Part shown: positions 1-9,158 of the stretch, one piece after another | Position numbering within the stretch: the stretch's first letter is position 1 | How the letters are laid out: every line of letters begins with the position of its first letter | Origin: an uncultured Leptolinea sp. | GTDB taxonomy: Bacteria > Chloroflexota > Anaerolineae > Anaerolineales > Anaerolineaceae | NCBI GenBank assembly: GCA_903828565.1 | Contig: CAIKMQ010000005.1 | Span: forward strand, 33,784-97,783 | DNA: 64,000 bases | Reading direction: 5' to 3' | Position numbers and translations under genes: made by a program | The notes under the pieces: generated by a model | What the model was told of the DNA's origin: nothing | What the model saw: the letters and a program-made list of their open reading frames with translations, nothing else | Databases searched by the model: none

Positions 1-2
1 CC

Positions 3-782
3 TGGGGGTTTGACCTGATGCAAGACGCGCGGCGGAGTGCTGTCATGCGCCGAATTACCCGTACTGTCCTCTCCCGACTGGACTGGTTGTTTGGGGATTG
101 CCAGGCAGTATTAGATAATGCCGCCGCTATGGGATATGACCTGCGCCGCAGTACCCGCTTCCCCTGGGGGGTTGACCTGACGCATTTTTCGTCCGGCAAT
201 TCAACGGTGTTGCGAGAGGATCTTGGTTGGCAGGATGCCTCCGTCTGTTTCTGCAACCGTTCCTGGGAGCCGAAATACGGTGTGGATGTGGTGGTTCGCG
301 CATTTGTACAGGCAGCGCAAAGCCTGCCGAACCTGAGGCTCATTCTGGCTGGTAGCGGATCGCAGCGCACAACGATCGAACAGATCCTGCGTGAGGGCGG
401 CGTGCTGGAGCGCGTCCATTTTGCCGGGCAGATACCCAACACAGAATTGCCGGAATGGTATCGCGCAGCGGATGTTTATATCAGCGCGTCGCATACCGAT
501 GGCTCGTCGGTTTCCCTGATGGAAGCCCTGGCGTGCGGGTTGCCAGTCGTGGTTTCTGATATCCCATCCAATCTCGAATGGGTAGCAGAGGGTGAGCAGG
601 GTTGGCTTTTCAAAGATGGCAGTGTGGATGAATTGGCTGCCTGTTTACTGAGGATGCAGACCAGCAAAGTGGATCTGGCTGTGATGCGTATAAAGGCGCG
701 CCGCAAGGCAGAAGAAATGGCTAACTGGGAGAAGAATCGCCAGTTGATGCTGGAAGGTTATCGCAAGGCGGTGAATTGGTGA
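3..782 (+). CDS. Glycosyltransferase family 4 (GT-B), 5' truncated by window edge
   Basis: This is the C-terminal part of a retaining GT-B (GT4 type) sugar transferase that would add a nucleotide-sugar residue to a growing glycan at the cytoplasmic face. The frame is open to the first base, so the true start lies outside the window; the first ATG (18) gives only 254 residues, against about 370 for full GT4 enzymes. Visible features are the acceptor-side stretch RLILAGSGSQR and the donor-binding block with SHTDGSSVSLMEALACGLPV, which carries the E-x7-E-like region of the family. It ends in a 4-base overlap with the next gene, so the two are probably co-translated. Family is clear; the sugar is unknown. 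Confidence 0.85.
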   Translation, partial: WGFDLMQDARRSAVMRRITRTVLSRLDWLFGDCQAVLDNAAAMGYDLRRSTRFPWGVDLTHFSSGNSTVLREDLGWQDASVCFCNRSWEPKYGVDVVVRAFVQAAQSLPNLRLILAGSGSQRTTIEQILREGGVLERVHFAGQIPNTELPEWYRAADVYISASHTDGSSVSLMEALACGLPVVVSDIPSNLEWVAEGEQGWLFKDGSVDELAACLLRMQTSKVDLAVMRIKARRKAEEMANWEKNRQLMLEGYRKAVNW

Positions 783-1351
783 AACCAGGTCGCAGCGTCC
801 CCTTATCGAGCCATTTGATCCAGTTACTGCGGCGTTTATTCCTGCCGCAACCTGCCGGTATGACACATGCCGCGCGGGCCGTCTTGGATAAGAGGCTGCA
901 TGGCGATATGCGCGGGCTGGCATTTGGCAGTGAAAGCGCTGCCTGGCTGGCTGCCAGAATAGGCAGCCTGACCTGCGTGGAACAGAACCCCATCCGGCAT
1001 GCGCGGATCGAAGAGCGGCTCAACAGGGATGCATCCATCCGTGGAAAAATCCAACTGCTAACAATACCCGATCACAAATCGATTATGGCTCATTTTTCCA
1101 CCGCCAGTTTGGATATCCTCCTGATGGATGGTATTGAACAGGCTCCCTATGCCGAGAGTTACCTGCCATTTCTTAAACCCGGCGGCTTGCTGGTGATAGA
1201 TAATATGAATTTGGAAGCCCTCTCAGGGGGATCTGCTAAAGGAACCGCGCAGGAGTTGCTTTCCTTCGTCGAAGACTGGGAATACGAATGGACCGGGAAT
1301 AAATTGAAGGACACGGTGATCTACTATTGTCCCCAGGCGGAGGCGGAATAA
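779..1351 (+). CDS. Class I SAM-dependent methyltransferase-like protein
   Basis: A protein of about 190 residues resembling small O-methyltransferases with a Rossmann-like fold. The middle has an acidic SAM-site-like stretch (LTCVEQNPIR), then LDILLMDG and LKPGGLLVIDN, which match motifs post-I and post-II of class I methyltransferases. I chose GTG at 779 because it overlaps the upstream stop as GTGA; TTG at 776 is the alternative. Its place between glycosyltransferase genes suggests methylation of a sugar or precursor, but the substrate cannot be read from sequence. Confidence 0.65.
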   Translation: MKPGRSVPLSSHLIQLLRRLFLPQPAGMTHAARAVLDKRLHGDMRGLAFGSESAAWLAARIGSLTCVEQNPIRHARIEERLNRDASIRGKIQLLTIPDHKSIMAHFSTASLDILLMDGIEQAPYAESYLPFLKPGGLLVIDNMNLEALSGGSAKGTAQELLSFVEDWEYEWTGNKLKDTVIYYCPQAEAE

Positions 1352-1352
1352 A

Positions 1353-2183
1353 ATGACTCTGCGGGTACTAGCCATCATACAGGCACGCATGCGCTCCAGC
1401 CGCTTACCCCAAAAGGTGATGCTGGATATTGCCGGTAAACCCATGCTGCAACGGGTGATCGAACGCACAGCCCGCGCACACCGGGTGAGCGATGTGGTTG
1501 TGGCCACCACCCGCGATGCGGATGAAGACCCGATCGCTGCTTTATGCCATAAGCTGGGTGTTGCTTGTTACCGCGGTAGCCTGCAGGATGTGTTGGACCG
1601 CTATTATCGCTGTGCACAGCCTTATCAGCCGGATGTGGTGGTACGCATCACGTCGGATTGCCCGGTGATCGATCCCGGTCTGATCGATGAGACCATCCAG
1701 GCCCTGACGGGTAACCCCGGGAAGAACGATCTCTGGATGCCGCAAGGGGATCCCTTGACCTACCGAAGCCCCACCCACCCGGAGATCCCCTGGGATTTCG
1801 CAGCCACCAGGCTGCCGCCTCCCTGGCACCGCACCTTCCCTATCGGGCTGGATGTGGAAGCCTGCACCTTCCCGGCTTTGGGGATCGCCTGGCGAGAAGC
1901 CAGCGCGCAGCATGAACGCGAGCATGTCATGCCTTACCTCTACCAGGTACCCGGTCAATTCCGTTGTTTTATCGGCAGCTATTCCGAAGACCTGGGAAGC
2001 CAACGCTGGACGGTGGATACGTCATCAGACCTTGAAATGATCCGTGGGGTATACGCAAAGTTGGGAACCGAGAACTTCGACTGGCTGGATGTATTAAAAG
2101 TAGTCCGCGAGCACCCGGAGTTGAGTGCCATCAATGCGGATGTTCAACATAAATCTTATCTGGATGTGGATACACGGAAATGA
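1353..2183 (+). CDS. SpsF-like cytidylyltransferase family protein
   Basis: A 276-residue nucleotidyltransferase with a GT-A-like fold. The N terminus IIQARMRSSRLPQKVMLDI is the signature of the SpsF/CMP-KDO-synthetase-like family, which activates sugars with a nucleotide. RITSDCPVIDP around residue 95 is the metal/nucleotide-binding region. SpsF-type genes usually sit with NeuB/SpsE-type synthase genes in spore-coat and flagellin glycan loci, and a NeuB homologue is at 10758. The start lies one base past the upstream stop, and the end overlaps the next gene as ATGA. Sugar specificity is unknown. Confidence 0.8.
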   Translation: MTLRVLAIIQARMRSSRLPQKVMLDIAGKPMLQRVIERTARAHRVSDVVVATTRDADEDPIAALCHKLGVACYRGSLQDVLDRYYRCAQPYQPDVVVRITSDCPVIDPGLIDETIQALTGNPGKNDLWMPQGDPLTYRSPTHPEIPWDFAATRLPPPWHRTFPIGLDVEACTFPALGIAWREASAQHEREHVMPYLYQVPGQFRCFIGSYSEDLGSQRWTVDTSSDLEMIRGVYAKLGTENFDWLDVLKVVREHPELSAINADVQHKSYLDVDTRK

Positions 2184-3172
2184 CCAAACCATTCATCACT
2201 CTCTTCACAGCTCCCAAGCCATTCGTTCATCCACATATTGCGATGATCCAGCGCAACGCCATCCGTTCTTGGGTGGCACTGGGTGACGAAGTGGAAGTTT
2301 TATTGCTGGGTAGGGAAGATGGGTTGGAAGAGGCTGCGCGCGAGTTGGGTGTTCGCTGGATACCGGATCTGGAGCGTAATACCAGCGGCACGCCATTGAT
2401 CAGTTCGATGTTTGCGCAGGCGAGAGAACAGGGGCATGGAGACCTGCTGGCTATAATCAACACAGACATCCTGCTGATGTCGGATTTTGTGCAGGCAGCC
2501 CGGTCGGTAAGCCGGCAGGCTGAAATATTTTTGATGATGGGCCACCGCTGGGATATTGACATCACCGAGCCGCTCTCTTTTGAAGGAGATTGGCAGGTAA
2601 ACCTGCGTAGGCTGATTGCTGAACACGGGCAGCTGCATAAATCCATGGGTAGTGATTACTTCATGTTCCCGCGTGATGCTTTTCCAGCCTTCCCTCCATT
2701 TGCTATCGGGCGTGCCGGCTGGGATAACTGGACCATCTACCACGGCCGTCAGCAGGGCTGGAAAGTGATCGAATCGACACTGGCAGTAACAATCGGCCAC
2801 CAGCAGCATGACTACCACCACCTGCCGAACGGCGAGATCCACTATAATCTGCCAGAATCAGCAGAGAATTTACGGTTGGCGGGCGGGAAGCGGCATATCT
2901 TTACCCTGATCGATGCCAATTGCCGTTTGGATGAACATGCGAACATCAAACCCATGCCGTTCATCTGGCGGAAGATCCGCCGTGAAATGGAGATCTACCC
3001 TGTTTTGAAATGGGACCATCCGCGCCTGAACTTGTGGGCGTTCTACGTGATGAACCCACGTAAATTCATCCTTCAGCGCTTTCCAGACCTTGCCCGCCGG
3101 TTGGGTATCCGGTTGCAGGAAGATAATACATCAGACGCGCTGACCTTTCTGGCTGACCTGAAAGGAAAATAA
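2180..3172 (+). CDS. Probable GT-A-fold glycosyltransferase
   Basis: A 330-residue soluble protein whose N terminus (FITLFTAPKPF, then RNAIRSWVALG) and the acidic stretch AIINTDILL resemble glycosyltransferases that hold a metal-bound nucleotide sugar with an Asp-rich motif. MGHRWDIDI and a later GWDNWTIYHG give further acidic and aromatic conserved-looking blocks. It starts inside the upstream gene (ATGA) and is followed with no gap by another transferase. I place it in the GT-A group by pattern, not by a secure family match; it may be a family without a CAZy number. Confidence 0.55.
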   Translation: MTKPFITLFTAPKPFVHPHIAMIQRNAIRSWVALGDEVEVLLLGREDGLEEAARELGVRWIPDLERNTSGTPLISSMFAQAREQGHGDLLAIINTDILLMSDFVQAARSVSRQAEIFLMMGHRWDIDITEPLSFEGDWQVNLRRLIAEHGQLHKSMGSDYFMFPRDAFPAFPPFAIGRAGWDNWTIYHGRQQGWKVIESTLAVTIGHQQHDYHHLPNGEIHYNLPESAENLRLAGGKRHIFTLIDANCRLDEHANIKPMPFIWRKIRREMEIYPVLKWDHPRLNLWAFYVMNPRKFILQRFPDLARRLGIRLQEDNTSDALTFLADLKGK

Positions 3173-4156
3173 ATGCCGCGAATTGGTATGAACCCCTCAC
3201 GTAATCGCGATAGCGGCCTCGTCCCCAAACGGGTGACCGCTGCTGTCTTGACGCATGTCCCGCATGGCGAAGGTTACTTTGAACACAGAATGGATGTGCT
3301 TCGCCTGTGTATCGAATCTCTGATCGCCACGGCAGGGGAGCAGGTGGACTTGATGGTGTTTGATAATGCCAGCAGTCCGGAAGTTGTCGCTTACCTGACC
3401 GGTTTAAAGGAGGAAGGCCGCATCCAGTACCTGCTGCTTTCCAGCCGCAATATCGGCAAGATGGATGCTTTGCAAATGATGACACAGGCCGCACCGGGCG
3501 AAGTGCTGGCATATACGGATGATGATGTCCTCTTCCTGCCAGGCTGGTTGGAGAAGCACCTGCAGATCCTGGATACTTACCCTCGGGCGGGCATGGTCAC
3601 CGGTTTTTACATCCGCTCACAGATGGCATTCAGTGTGGCAGCCACCCTGGCATTTTCACAACGCGCGGATGTTCAGGTGGAACGCGGCCTGTTGATCGAC
3701 AAACGCTGGGAACAGCACTATCTGGATAATATGGGGCGCACCTGGGAGAGGTATCGTGAAGAGACAACCGGTTTGGAAGATGTGCGCCTGACCTTCGGCG
3801 GAGTCTCCGCCCTGGCATCCGCGGGACATCATCAGTTTGTGGCTAAGCGCGATGTGATGCTGCAAGCCATGCCAGTGGGATGGACTGGCCGCCTGATGGG
3901 CCGCATGCGCGAGTTGGATGATCAGGTGGATCAGCTGGGTTACCTGCGTTTGAACACGCCGGAGCCGGTAACACGGTTACTGGGGAATGTGCTCAGTGAT
4001 GAGAACGCCACGGAAGCCAACGCGCTGGGGTTACGGGCTAAAGCTGTAAAGATCACCAACAGCAGCTCACTGGCAAGACGCATAGCGCGCCTGCCGCTGG
4101 TGAATGGCCTGGCGCACCGGCTGTATCGCTGGCTGTACCGCCTGATCAACGCTTGA
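3173..4156 (+). CDS. Glycosyltransferase family 2
   Basis: A 327-residue GT-A transferase. After a short basic N terminus the GT2 fold is clear: TAAVLTHV, then VDLMVFDNASSPE (nucleotide-binding Asp), SRNIGKMDALQ, and the metal-binding acidic run LAYTDDDVLFLPGWLEK near residue 115. The C-terminal 70 residues are basic and may contact membrane or acceptor. It follows the previous stop directly (TAA then ATG). It likely adds one residue to the surface glycan; donor and linkage are unknown. Confidence 0.85.
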   Translation: MPRIGMNPSRNRDSGLVPKRVTAAVLTHVPHGEGYFEHRMDVLRLCIESLIATAGEQVDLMVFDNASSPEVVAYLTGLKEEGRIQYLLLSSRNIGKMDALQMMTQAAPGEVLAYTDDDVLFLPGWLEKHLQILDTYPRAGMVTGFYIRSQMAFSVAATLAFSQRADVQVERGLLIDKRWEQHYLDNMGRTWERYREETTGLEDVRLTFGGVSALASAGHHQFVAKRDVMLQAMPVGWTGRLMGRMRELDDQVDQLGYLRLNTPEPVTRLLGNVLSDENATEANALGLRAKAVKITNSSSLARRIARLPLVNGLAHRLYRWLYRLINA

Positions 4157-4178
4157 GCACAGGAAAGTTGATAAACCT

Positions 4179-5165
4179 ATGAAAATTCTCATCGCTGGCT
4201 TGGGTTCGATCGGACGAAGGCACTTGCGCAATTTGGCAGCCGAGGGAAGCCACGAGCTCTTGCTCTACCGCACGCATCACGCCACCATGCCGGAAGCAGA
4301 TCTGGCGGGCTATCCTGTTTATACTGACCTTACCCGCGCATTGGACCAGAAGCCGGATGCTGTGGTCATCTCCAACCCGACTGCCTTGCACCTGGATGTA
4401 GCCATTCCGGCAGCAGAACGCGGTATCCATTTGTTATTGGAAAAACCCGTCAGCCATTCTCTGGACCAGGTAGCAGATCTGCAGCGCGCGGTAGTTGAAA
4501 ATAAGGTTCGTGTACTGGTAGGCTTCCAATACCGTTTCCATCCCACACTGAACAAGGTGAAAGACTGGCTGGCTGCCGGGGAAATTGGGAACCCTGCCTC
4601 CTTCCGGGTGGTGTGGGGTGAATACCTGCCAGGCTGGCACCCCTGGGAGGATTACCGTGCCAGTTACGCTGCCAGACCGGATTTGGGCGGCGGTGTGACT
4701 CTTACCCTGTGTCACCCCTTTGATTATCTGCGCTGGATGTTTGGCGAAGTCCACTCTGTCTGGGGCAGCGCGGTGAGCGCCCCGGGGTTGGAGATCGGCT
4801 CTGAGGGTGTTGTCGATGCCGGGTTGACTTTTGAAAGCGGCCTGACCGGAACAGTCCACCTGGATTATGTGCAGCGGCCGGGGACGCATACGCTGGAGAT
4901 CATAGGATCAGAAGGGATGATCCGCTGGTCGAATAATACCGGTGAAGCCGGTTTATACCGCGCAGCCAGCGGGGCATGGGAAAATGCCCAGCCGCCGGAA
5001 GGATTTGAACGCAATCATCTTTTCACCGCGGAAACTAAAGCTTTTATTTCTATGATAAGTAATGCGTCGCTTTCTCCATGTACCCTGGAGGATGGGATTC
5101 ATGCATTGCAGATTACCCGGGCTGTGTTGGATTCGGCAAAATCTGGGCAAAGGATAGCCCTATAA
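4179..5165 (+). CDS. Gfo/Idh/MocA family sugar oxidoreductase
   Basis: A 328-residue NAD(P)-dependent dehydrogenase. The N-terminal Rossmann motif is GLGSIGRRHLRNL; AVVISNPTALH and the catalytic-lysine segment LLLEKPVSHS (EKP motif) follow around residues 70-90. VGFQYRFHP begins the substrate domain, and GGGVTLTLCHPFDYLRW is the typical C-terminal metal/substrate block. In sugar pathways these enzymes oxidise or epimerise nucleotide sugars, and homologues occur in legionaminic-acid-type gene sets. The 23-base gap to the upstream gene has only a weak ribosome site. Substrate unknown. Confidence 0.85.
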   Translation: MKILIAGLGSIGRRHLRNLAAEGSHELLLYRTHHATMPEADLAGYPVYTDLTRALDQKPDAVVISNPTALHLDVAIPAAERGIHLLLEKPVSHSLDQVADLQRAVVENKVRVLVGFQYRFHPTLNKVKDWLAAGEIGNPASFRVVWGEYLPGWHPWEDYRASYAARPDLGGGVTLTLCHPFDYLRWMFGEVHSVWGSAVSAPGLEIGSEGVVDAGLTFESGLTGTVHLDYVQRPGTHTLEIIGSEGMIRWSNNTGEAGLYRAASGAWENAQPPEGFERNHLFTAETKAFISMISNASLSPCTLEDGIHALQITRAVLDSAKSGQRIAL

Positions 5166-5200
5166 AAAAAGGCGATAAACGCAGACTGTGATGGGTAGGG

Positions 5201-5206
5201 TATAAT
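5201..5206 (+). promoter_or_regulatory. Probable -10 box of internal promoter before sat
   Basis: A perfect TATAAT lies in the 130-base gap before the sulfurylase gene, the widest gap so far in the glycan run. No good -35 box is present at 16-18 bases. The A/T-rich leader ends in TTAGGAGAC, a good ribosome site ten bases before the ATG at 5296. This suggests that sulfate activation can be transcribed apart from the upstream genes. Confidence 0.4.
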
Positions 5207-5295
5207 CAATCGGTTATGCCCATGTTGCACAATCATTTACTTTTACCCACACCGCAGTATGCGAGATAATAAAAAAACTTTTAGGAGACACTCAA

Positions 5296-7041
5296 ATGGC
5301 TGAAATGACGAAAAAAGCGAACCTGATCCCTCCCTATGGCGGGAAATTGGTGAACCTGGTTGTAACTGGTAAGGAACGGGATGAACTGGTCGAAAAAGCC
5401 ACCCACCTGCCGTCCATCAAGATCTCTGCCCGCAACCTGTGTGATCTGGAACTGCTGGCCAACGGCTCTTTCTCTCCATTGGATCGCTTCATGGGTCATA
5501 AGGATTATGAGCGAGTCCTGGAGGAGATGCGCCTGGTGGACGGGACCATGTTCCCCCTGCCCATCACATTGACCATTGATAAAGACGCTTATGAATCTCT
5601 AGGCGCTGAAGTTGCTCTGCGTGATGCTCACAACAATCTGGTGGCAGTGATGAAGGTGGAAGAAGCCTTCCCTTATGATAAGGACCGCGAAGCCCGCCTG
5701 GCCTATGGCTCGAATGACGCCCTCCACCCGATGGTCTCAGAGATGGTACGCTGGGGCAATCTTTGCATTTCGGGTGAATTGAAGGTGGTGAACATGCCCA
5801 CCTATTACGATTTTAAAGAGCTGCGCCGTACACCGGCGGAAGTTCGTGCTATGCTGGAAGAGATGGGCAATGACAATGTGGTTGCCTTCCAAACACGCAA
5901 CCCGCTCCACCGCATCCACGAAGAGTTGACCAAACGTGCCGCAGCGGAAGTGGGCGGCAGCCTGCTGATCCACCCGGTGGTCGGCCTGACCAAACCCGGC
6001 GATGTGGATCACTTTACCCGCGTTCGTATCTACAAAGCACTGGTAGAGAAGTATTATGAACAAGACAGCACAGTCCTCAGCCTGCTGCCTCTGGCCATGC
6101 GCATGGCTGGTCCGCGTGAAGCCCTGCTGCATGGCATCATCCGTCGCAATCACGGTGTCAATCATTTCATCATAGGCCGGGATCATGCCGGACCGGGCAA
6201 GGATTCCACTGGCAAGCCGTTCTACGGCCCCTATGACGCGCAAGAGTTATTCGATTCTTTCGCGGGCGAATTACAGATGAAATCGGTGCCTTTCCAGGCA
6301 CTGGTCTACCTGCCGGATACGAACGAATATGTGGAAGTGGATAAAGTACCTGCCGGTGTGAAAAGCATGGATATCAGCGGCACCCAGGTGCGTGATGATT
6401 ACCTGGCGAAAGGTAAATTGCTGCCGGAGTGGTTCACCCGTCCTGAAACAGCCAAGATTCTACGGCAAATGTATCCTCCTCGCCATAATATGGGATTCTG
6501 TATCTGGTTCACCGGCTTAAGCGGCGCAGGCAAGACAGCCACTGCTGAAGTGCTCACCACCCTGCTGCTGGAACGCGGCAAACAGGTCACCCAGCTGGAT
6601 GGCGATGTCGTTCGTACTCATCTTTCCAAGGGATTAGGCTTCACCAAAGAAGACCGTGACACCAATATTCTGCGCATCGGCTTCGTAGCCAGTGAGATCG
6701 TCCGCCATGCCGGTGTTGTGATCTGCGCTGCCATTTCACCGTACATTGCGATCCGCAACGAAGCCCGCAAGATGGTCGGCACTGATCAGTTCATCGAAGT
6801 CTTCGTAGACACACCCATCGATGTCTGCGCTTCACGCGATATTAAGGGCTTGTATGCCAAAGCCTTCCGCGGTGAGATCAAGGGCTTTACCGGCGTGGAT
6901 GATCCATACGAGAAGCCTGTGAACCCTGAGATCACCCTGGGTACGGTCGGTGTGACCCCCGAAGAGAATGCCCGCATCATTATCAAGCACCTGGAAGAAA
7001 AAGGTTACCTGCTTTCGGATGTGACTGCAGGCGTCGCCTGA
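5296..7041 (+). CDS. sat: Bifunctional sulfate adenylyltransferase / adenylylsulfate kinase (PAPS synthase)
   Basis: A 581-residue fusion that turns sulfate and ATP into APS and then PAPS, the sulfate donor. Residues 1-390 are ATP sulfurylase: the catalytic QTRNPLHRIHEE is at 199-210 and GRDHAGPG at 294-301. Residues 400-575 are APS kinase with the P-loop GLSGAGKT at 407-414 and a DGDVVR segment after it. In this setting the fusion points to assimilation for sulfation rather than dissimilatory sulfate reduction: the two sulfotransferase genes at 16440 and 17306 lie in the same run. All catalytic motifs are intact. Its own promoter and a strong ribosome site precede it. Confidence 0.95.
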   Translation: MAEMTKKANLIPPYGGKLVNLVVTGKERDELVEKATHLPSIKISARNLCDLELLANGSFSPLDRFMGHKDYERVLEEMRLVDGTMFPLPITLTIDKDAYESLGAEVALRDAHNNLVAVMKVEEAFPYDKDREARLAYGSNDALHPMVSEMVRWGNLCISGELKVVNMPTYYDFKELRRTPAEVRAMLEEMGNDNVVAFQTRNPLHRIHEELTKRAAAEVGGSLLIHPVVGLTKPGDVDHFTRVRIYKALVEKYYEQDSTVLSLLPLAMRMAGPREALLHGIIRRNHGVNHFIIGRDHAGPGKDSTGKPFYGPYDAQELFDSFAGELQMKSVPFQALVYLPDTNEYVEVDKVPAGVKSMDISGTQVRDDYLAKGKLLPEWFTRPETAKILRQMYPPRHNMGFCIWFTGLSGAGKTATAEVLTTLLLERGKQVTQLDGDVVRTHLSKGLGFTKEDRDTNILRIGFVASEIVRHAGVVICAAISPYIAIRNEARKMVGTDQFIEVFVDTPIDVCASRDIKGLYAKAFRGEIKGFTGVDDPYEKPVNPEITLGTVGVTPEENARIIIKHLEEKGYLLSDVTAGVA

Positions 7042-7063
7042 TCTTCAGATATAAAGGATCGCT

Positions 7064-7885
7064 ATGCCCAGGATACAGGAGAAGTTCGACCTGACAGGTA
7101 AGACAGCCATCGTGACTGGTGGAACCGGCCTGCTTGGCCGCGAGTTCTGCCGCACGCTGGCTGAAGCTGGCGCGGTAGTGTATGTGGCTGACTTGAATGC
7201 CGCTGCCGCGCAATCTTATGCGCAGGACCTTATCGCGCAGGGATTCCGTACCGGCTGGTCGGCCGTCAATGTGGCTGATCAGGAGTCAACCCGCGCTATG
7301 GTGGATCAGGCTGTCGCCGGCACCGGCAGGTTGGATATCCTGGTGAACAGTGCCGCTATGGATCCGAAGTTCGATGCTTCTCAAGCCAATCAGCAAAATG
7401 GTGGTTTCGAGGACTTCCCGCTGGATATGTGGCGCGCAGCTCTGGATGTCAACCTGACAGGCATGTTTCTTTGCTGCCAGGCAGCTGCGCGGCAGATGTC
7501 CGCCCAGGGGAGCGGCTCAATGATCAACATCTGCTCAACTTACGGTCTGGTGGGGCCGGATCAACGCATCTATCACCGTCCCGGGGAAGCGCCGCGTTTC
7601 AAGCCGGTGTACTACACTGTCACCAAAGCCGGCGTGCTTGGCCTTACCCGCTACCTGGCCACCTACTATGCCGGCACGCAGGTGCGCACCAATGCGCTGA
7701 CACCCGGCGGCGTGTATAACGGGCATGATGACCTCTTTACACAAAACTATTCCGCACGCACGGTGCTTGGGCGCATGGCGCGAAAAGACGAAATGAACGG
7801 CGCGCTGCTCTTCCTGGCATCCGATGCTTCCTCGTATATGACTGGTTCCAATGTGGTGGTGGATGGAGGCTGGACAGCATGGTAG
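7064..7885 (+). CDS. Short-chain dehydrogenase/reductase
   Basis: A 273-residue SDR enzyme. The cofactor motif VTGGTGLLGREF is near residue 20, the structural NSAAMD near 91, a catalytic Ser in INICSTYG, and YYTVTKAG as the YxxxK motif near 183. The C terminus VVVDGGWTAW is typical. It overlaps the NeuA-HAD gene by 7 bases. An SDR beside a CMP-sugar synthetase recalls PtmA-PtmB of Campylobacter legionaminic acid synthesis, so it may act on a nonulosonate or its precursor; that link is inference. Confidence 0.85.
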   Translation: MPRIQEKFDLTGKTAIVTGGTGLLGREFCRTLAEAGAVVYVADLNAAAAQSYAQDLIAQGFRTGWSAVNVADQESTRAMVDQAVAGTGRLDILVNSAAMDPKFDASQANQQNGGFEDFPLDMWRAALDVNLTGMFLCCQAAARQMSAQGSGSMINICSTYGLVGPDQRIYHRPGEAPRFKPVYYTVTKAGVLGLTRYLATYYAGTQVRTNALTPGGVYNGHDDLFTQNYSARTVLGRMARKDEMNGALLFLASDASSYMTGSNVVVDGGWTAW

Positions 7886-9105
7886 CAAAAACAGAGGTAC
7901 TGGCAGTCATTCCCGCCCGTGGAGGTTCAAAAGGCATTCCCCGCAAGAACATCCGCAGCTTTGCCGGACATCCGCTTATCGCCTGGAGCATCGCAGCTGC
8001 CAGGCAATGCAAACTGGTGACGCGGGTAATCGTTTCGACGGATGATGAGGAAATTGCCGATGTTGCCCGCCGTTTTGGAGCGGAGACACCATTCATCCGC
8101 CCCGCCGATCTGGCACAGGATCTGACTACGGATTATCCGGTATTCGAGCATGCTCTTGCCTGGTTGAAAGAGAACGAAGGGTATATTCCAGATCTTGTGG
8201 TGCAGCTGCGTCCGACATCGCCCATCCGCCCTGTGGATATGCTGGAGCATTCCATCCAATTGATGCTGGATCACCCGGAAGCCGATTCGGTTCGCGGTGT
8301 CATACCTTCGGGGCAGAATCCGTACAAAATGTGGCGCATTGACGAGCACAACCAGATGAAGCCGCTCTTGCAGGTGCAGGGAGTGGACGAGCCTTTTAAT
8401 TCACCCCGCCAACAGCTGCCGCAAACCTACTGGCAGACCGGGCACATTGATGTCATCCGAACGGCAACGATCACCGGGCAGCATTCCCTGAGCGGAAAGG
8501 TCATTCTGCCGTACCTGATGGATCCGGTGTATGCCGTGGATATTGATGGCCCCCGCGACTGGCAGCGGGCTGAATGGCTGGTCTGGAATGGCGGATTCAA
8601 GATGGTCTACCCTGGCAAGGCCCCCCGGCCGCTGCCTGAGAAGTTGCGCCTGGTCGTAATGGATTTTGATGGAGTGCTGACGGATAACCGTGTGTGGGTG
8701 GACGAGACAGGAAAAGAGACGGTTGCTGCCTACCGCAGCGACTCTCTGGGACTGGCTTTATTGCGCCAGAAGACAGGGATCGATTCGATCGTACTTTCCA
8801 CTGAAAAGAACCCGGTAGTTAGCGCTCGATGTAAAAAGATGAACGTGCCGGTCATGCAGGGAATCCTTCATAAAGAGGAAGCCCTGGAACAGCTGCTGCG
8901 CGAGAGATTGATAGAGCCGGGCGAGGTGGTTTACATCGGCAATGATGTGAACGACCTGGTGTGCTTCCCGATCGTTGGCTGCGCGGTAGTGCCGGTGGAT
9001 GCGGAGCCTGACGTACTGCAGCAGGCGGATATTACCCTGACACGCCGCGGTGGACATGGCGCTGTTCGTGAGCTGTGCGACCTGCTCATGCAGAAGTATG
9101 GCTGA
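7879..9105 (+). CDS. neuA: CMP-nonulosonate synthetase fused to KdsC-like HAD phosphatase
   Basis: A 408-residue two-domain enzyme. Residues 5-235 are acylneuraminate cytidylyltransferase: IPARGGSKGIPRKNI is the CTP-binding P-loop of NeuA and QLRPTSPIRP (109-118) the sugar-site block. Residues 255-405 are a HAD phosphatase of the KdsC/8-phosphate type: DFD at 262-264, a Ser/Thr motif at IVLSTEK, Lys332, and GNDVND at 354-359, so the phosphatase residues look intact. The expected chemistry is removal of the sugar 9-phosphate and CMP activation. The order synthetase then HAD matches animal CMAS. A plain NeuA is about 230 residues, so this is a true fusion. Confidence 0.9.
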   Translation: MVAKTEVLAVIPARGGSKGIPRKNIRSFAGHPLIAWSIAAARQCKLVTRVIVSTDDEEIADVARRFGAETPFIRPADLAQDLTTDYPVFEHALAWLKENEGYIPDLVVQLRPTSPIRPVDMLEHSIQLMLDHPEADSVRGVIPSGQNPYKMWRIDEHNQMKPLLQVQGVDEPFNSPRQQLPQTYWQTGHIDVIRTATITGQHSLSGKVILPYLMDPVYAVDIDGPRDWQRAEWLVWNGGFKMVYPGKAPRPLPEKLRLVVMDFDGVLTDNRVWVDETGKETVAAYRSDSLGLALLRQKTGIDSIVLSTEKNPVVSARCKKMNVPVMQGILHKEEALEQLLRERLIEPGEVVYIGNDVNDLVCFPIVGCAVVPVDAEPDVLQQADITLTRRGGHGAVRELCDLLMQKYG

Positions 9106-9158
9106 GACAGGCATCACCTGCCAAAGACTAGATAAATTAACATTTGAAAGTACCTGAT

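Noticed and set aside
5296..7041. Dissimilatory sulfate reduction as the role of the ATP sulfurylase
   Set aside because: The fusion to APS kinase and the sulfotransferases nearby point to PAPS synthesis; no apr or dsr genes are in the window.
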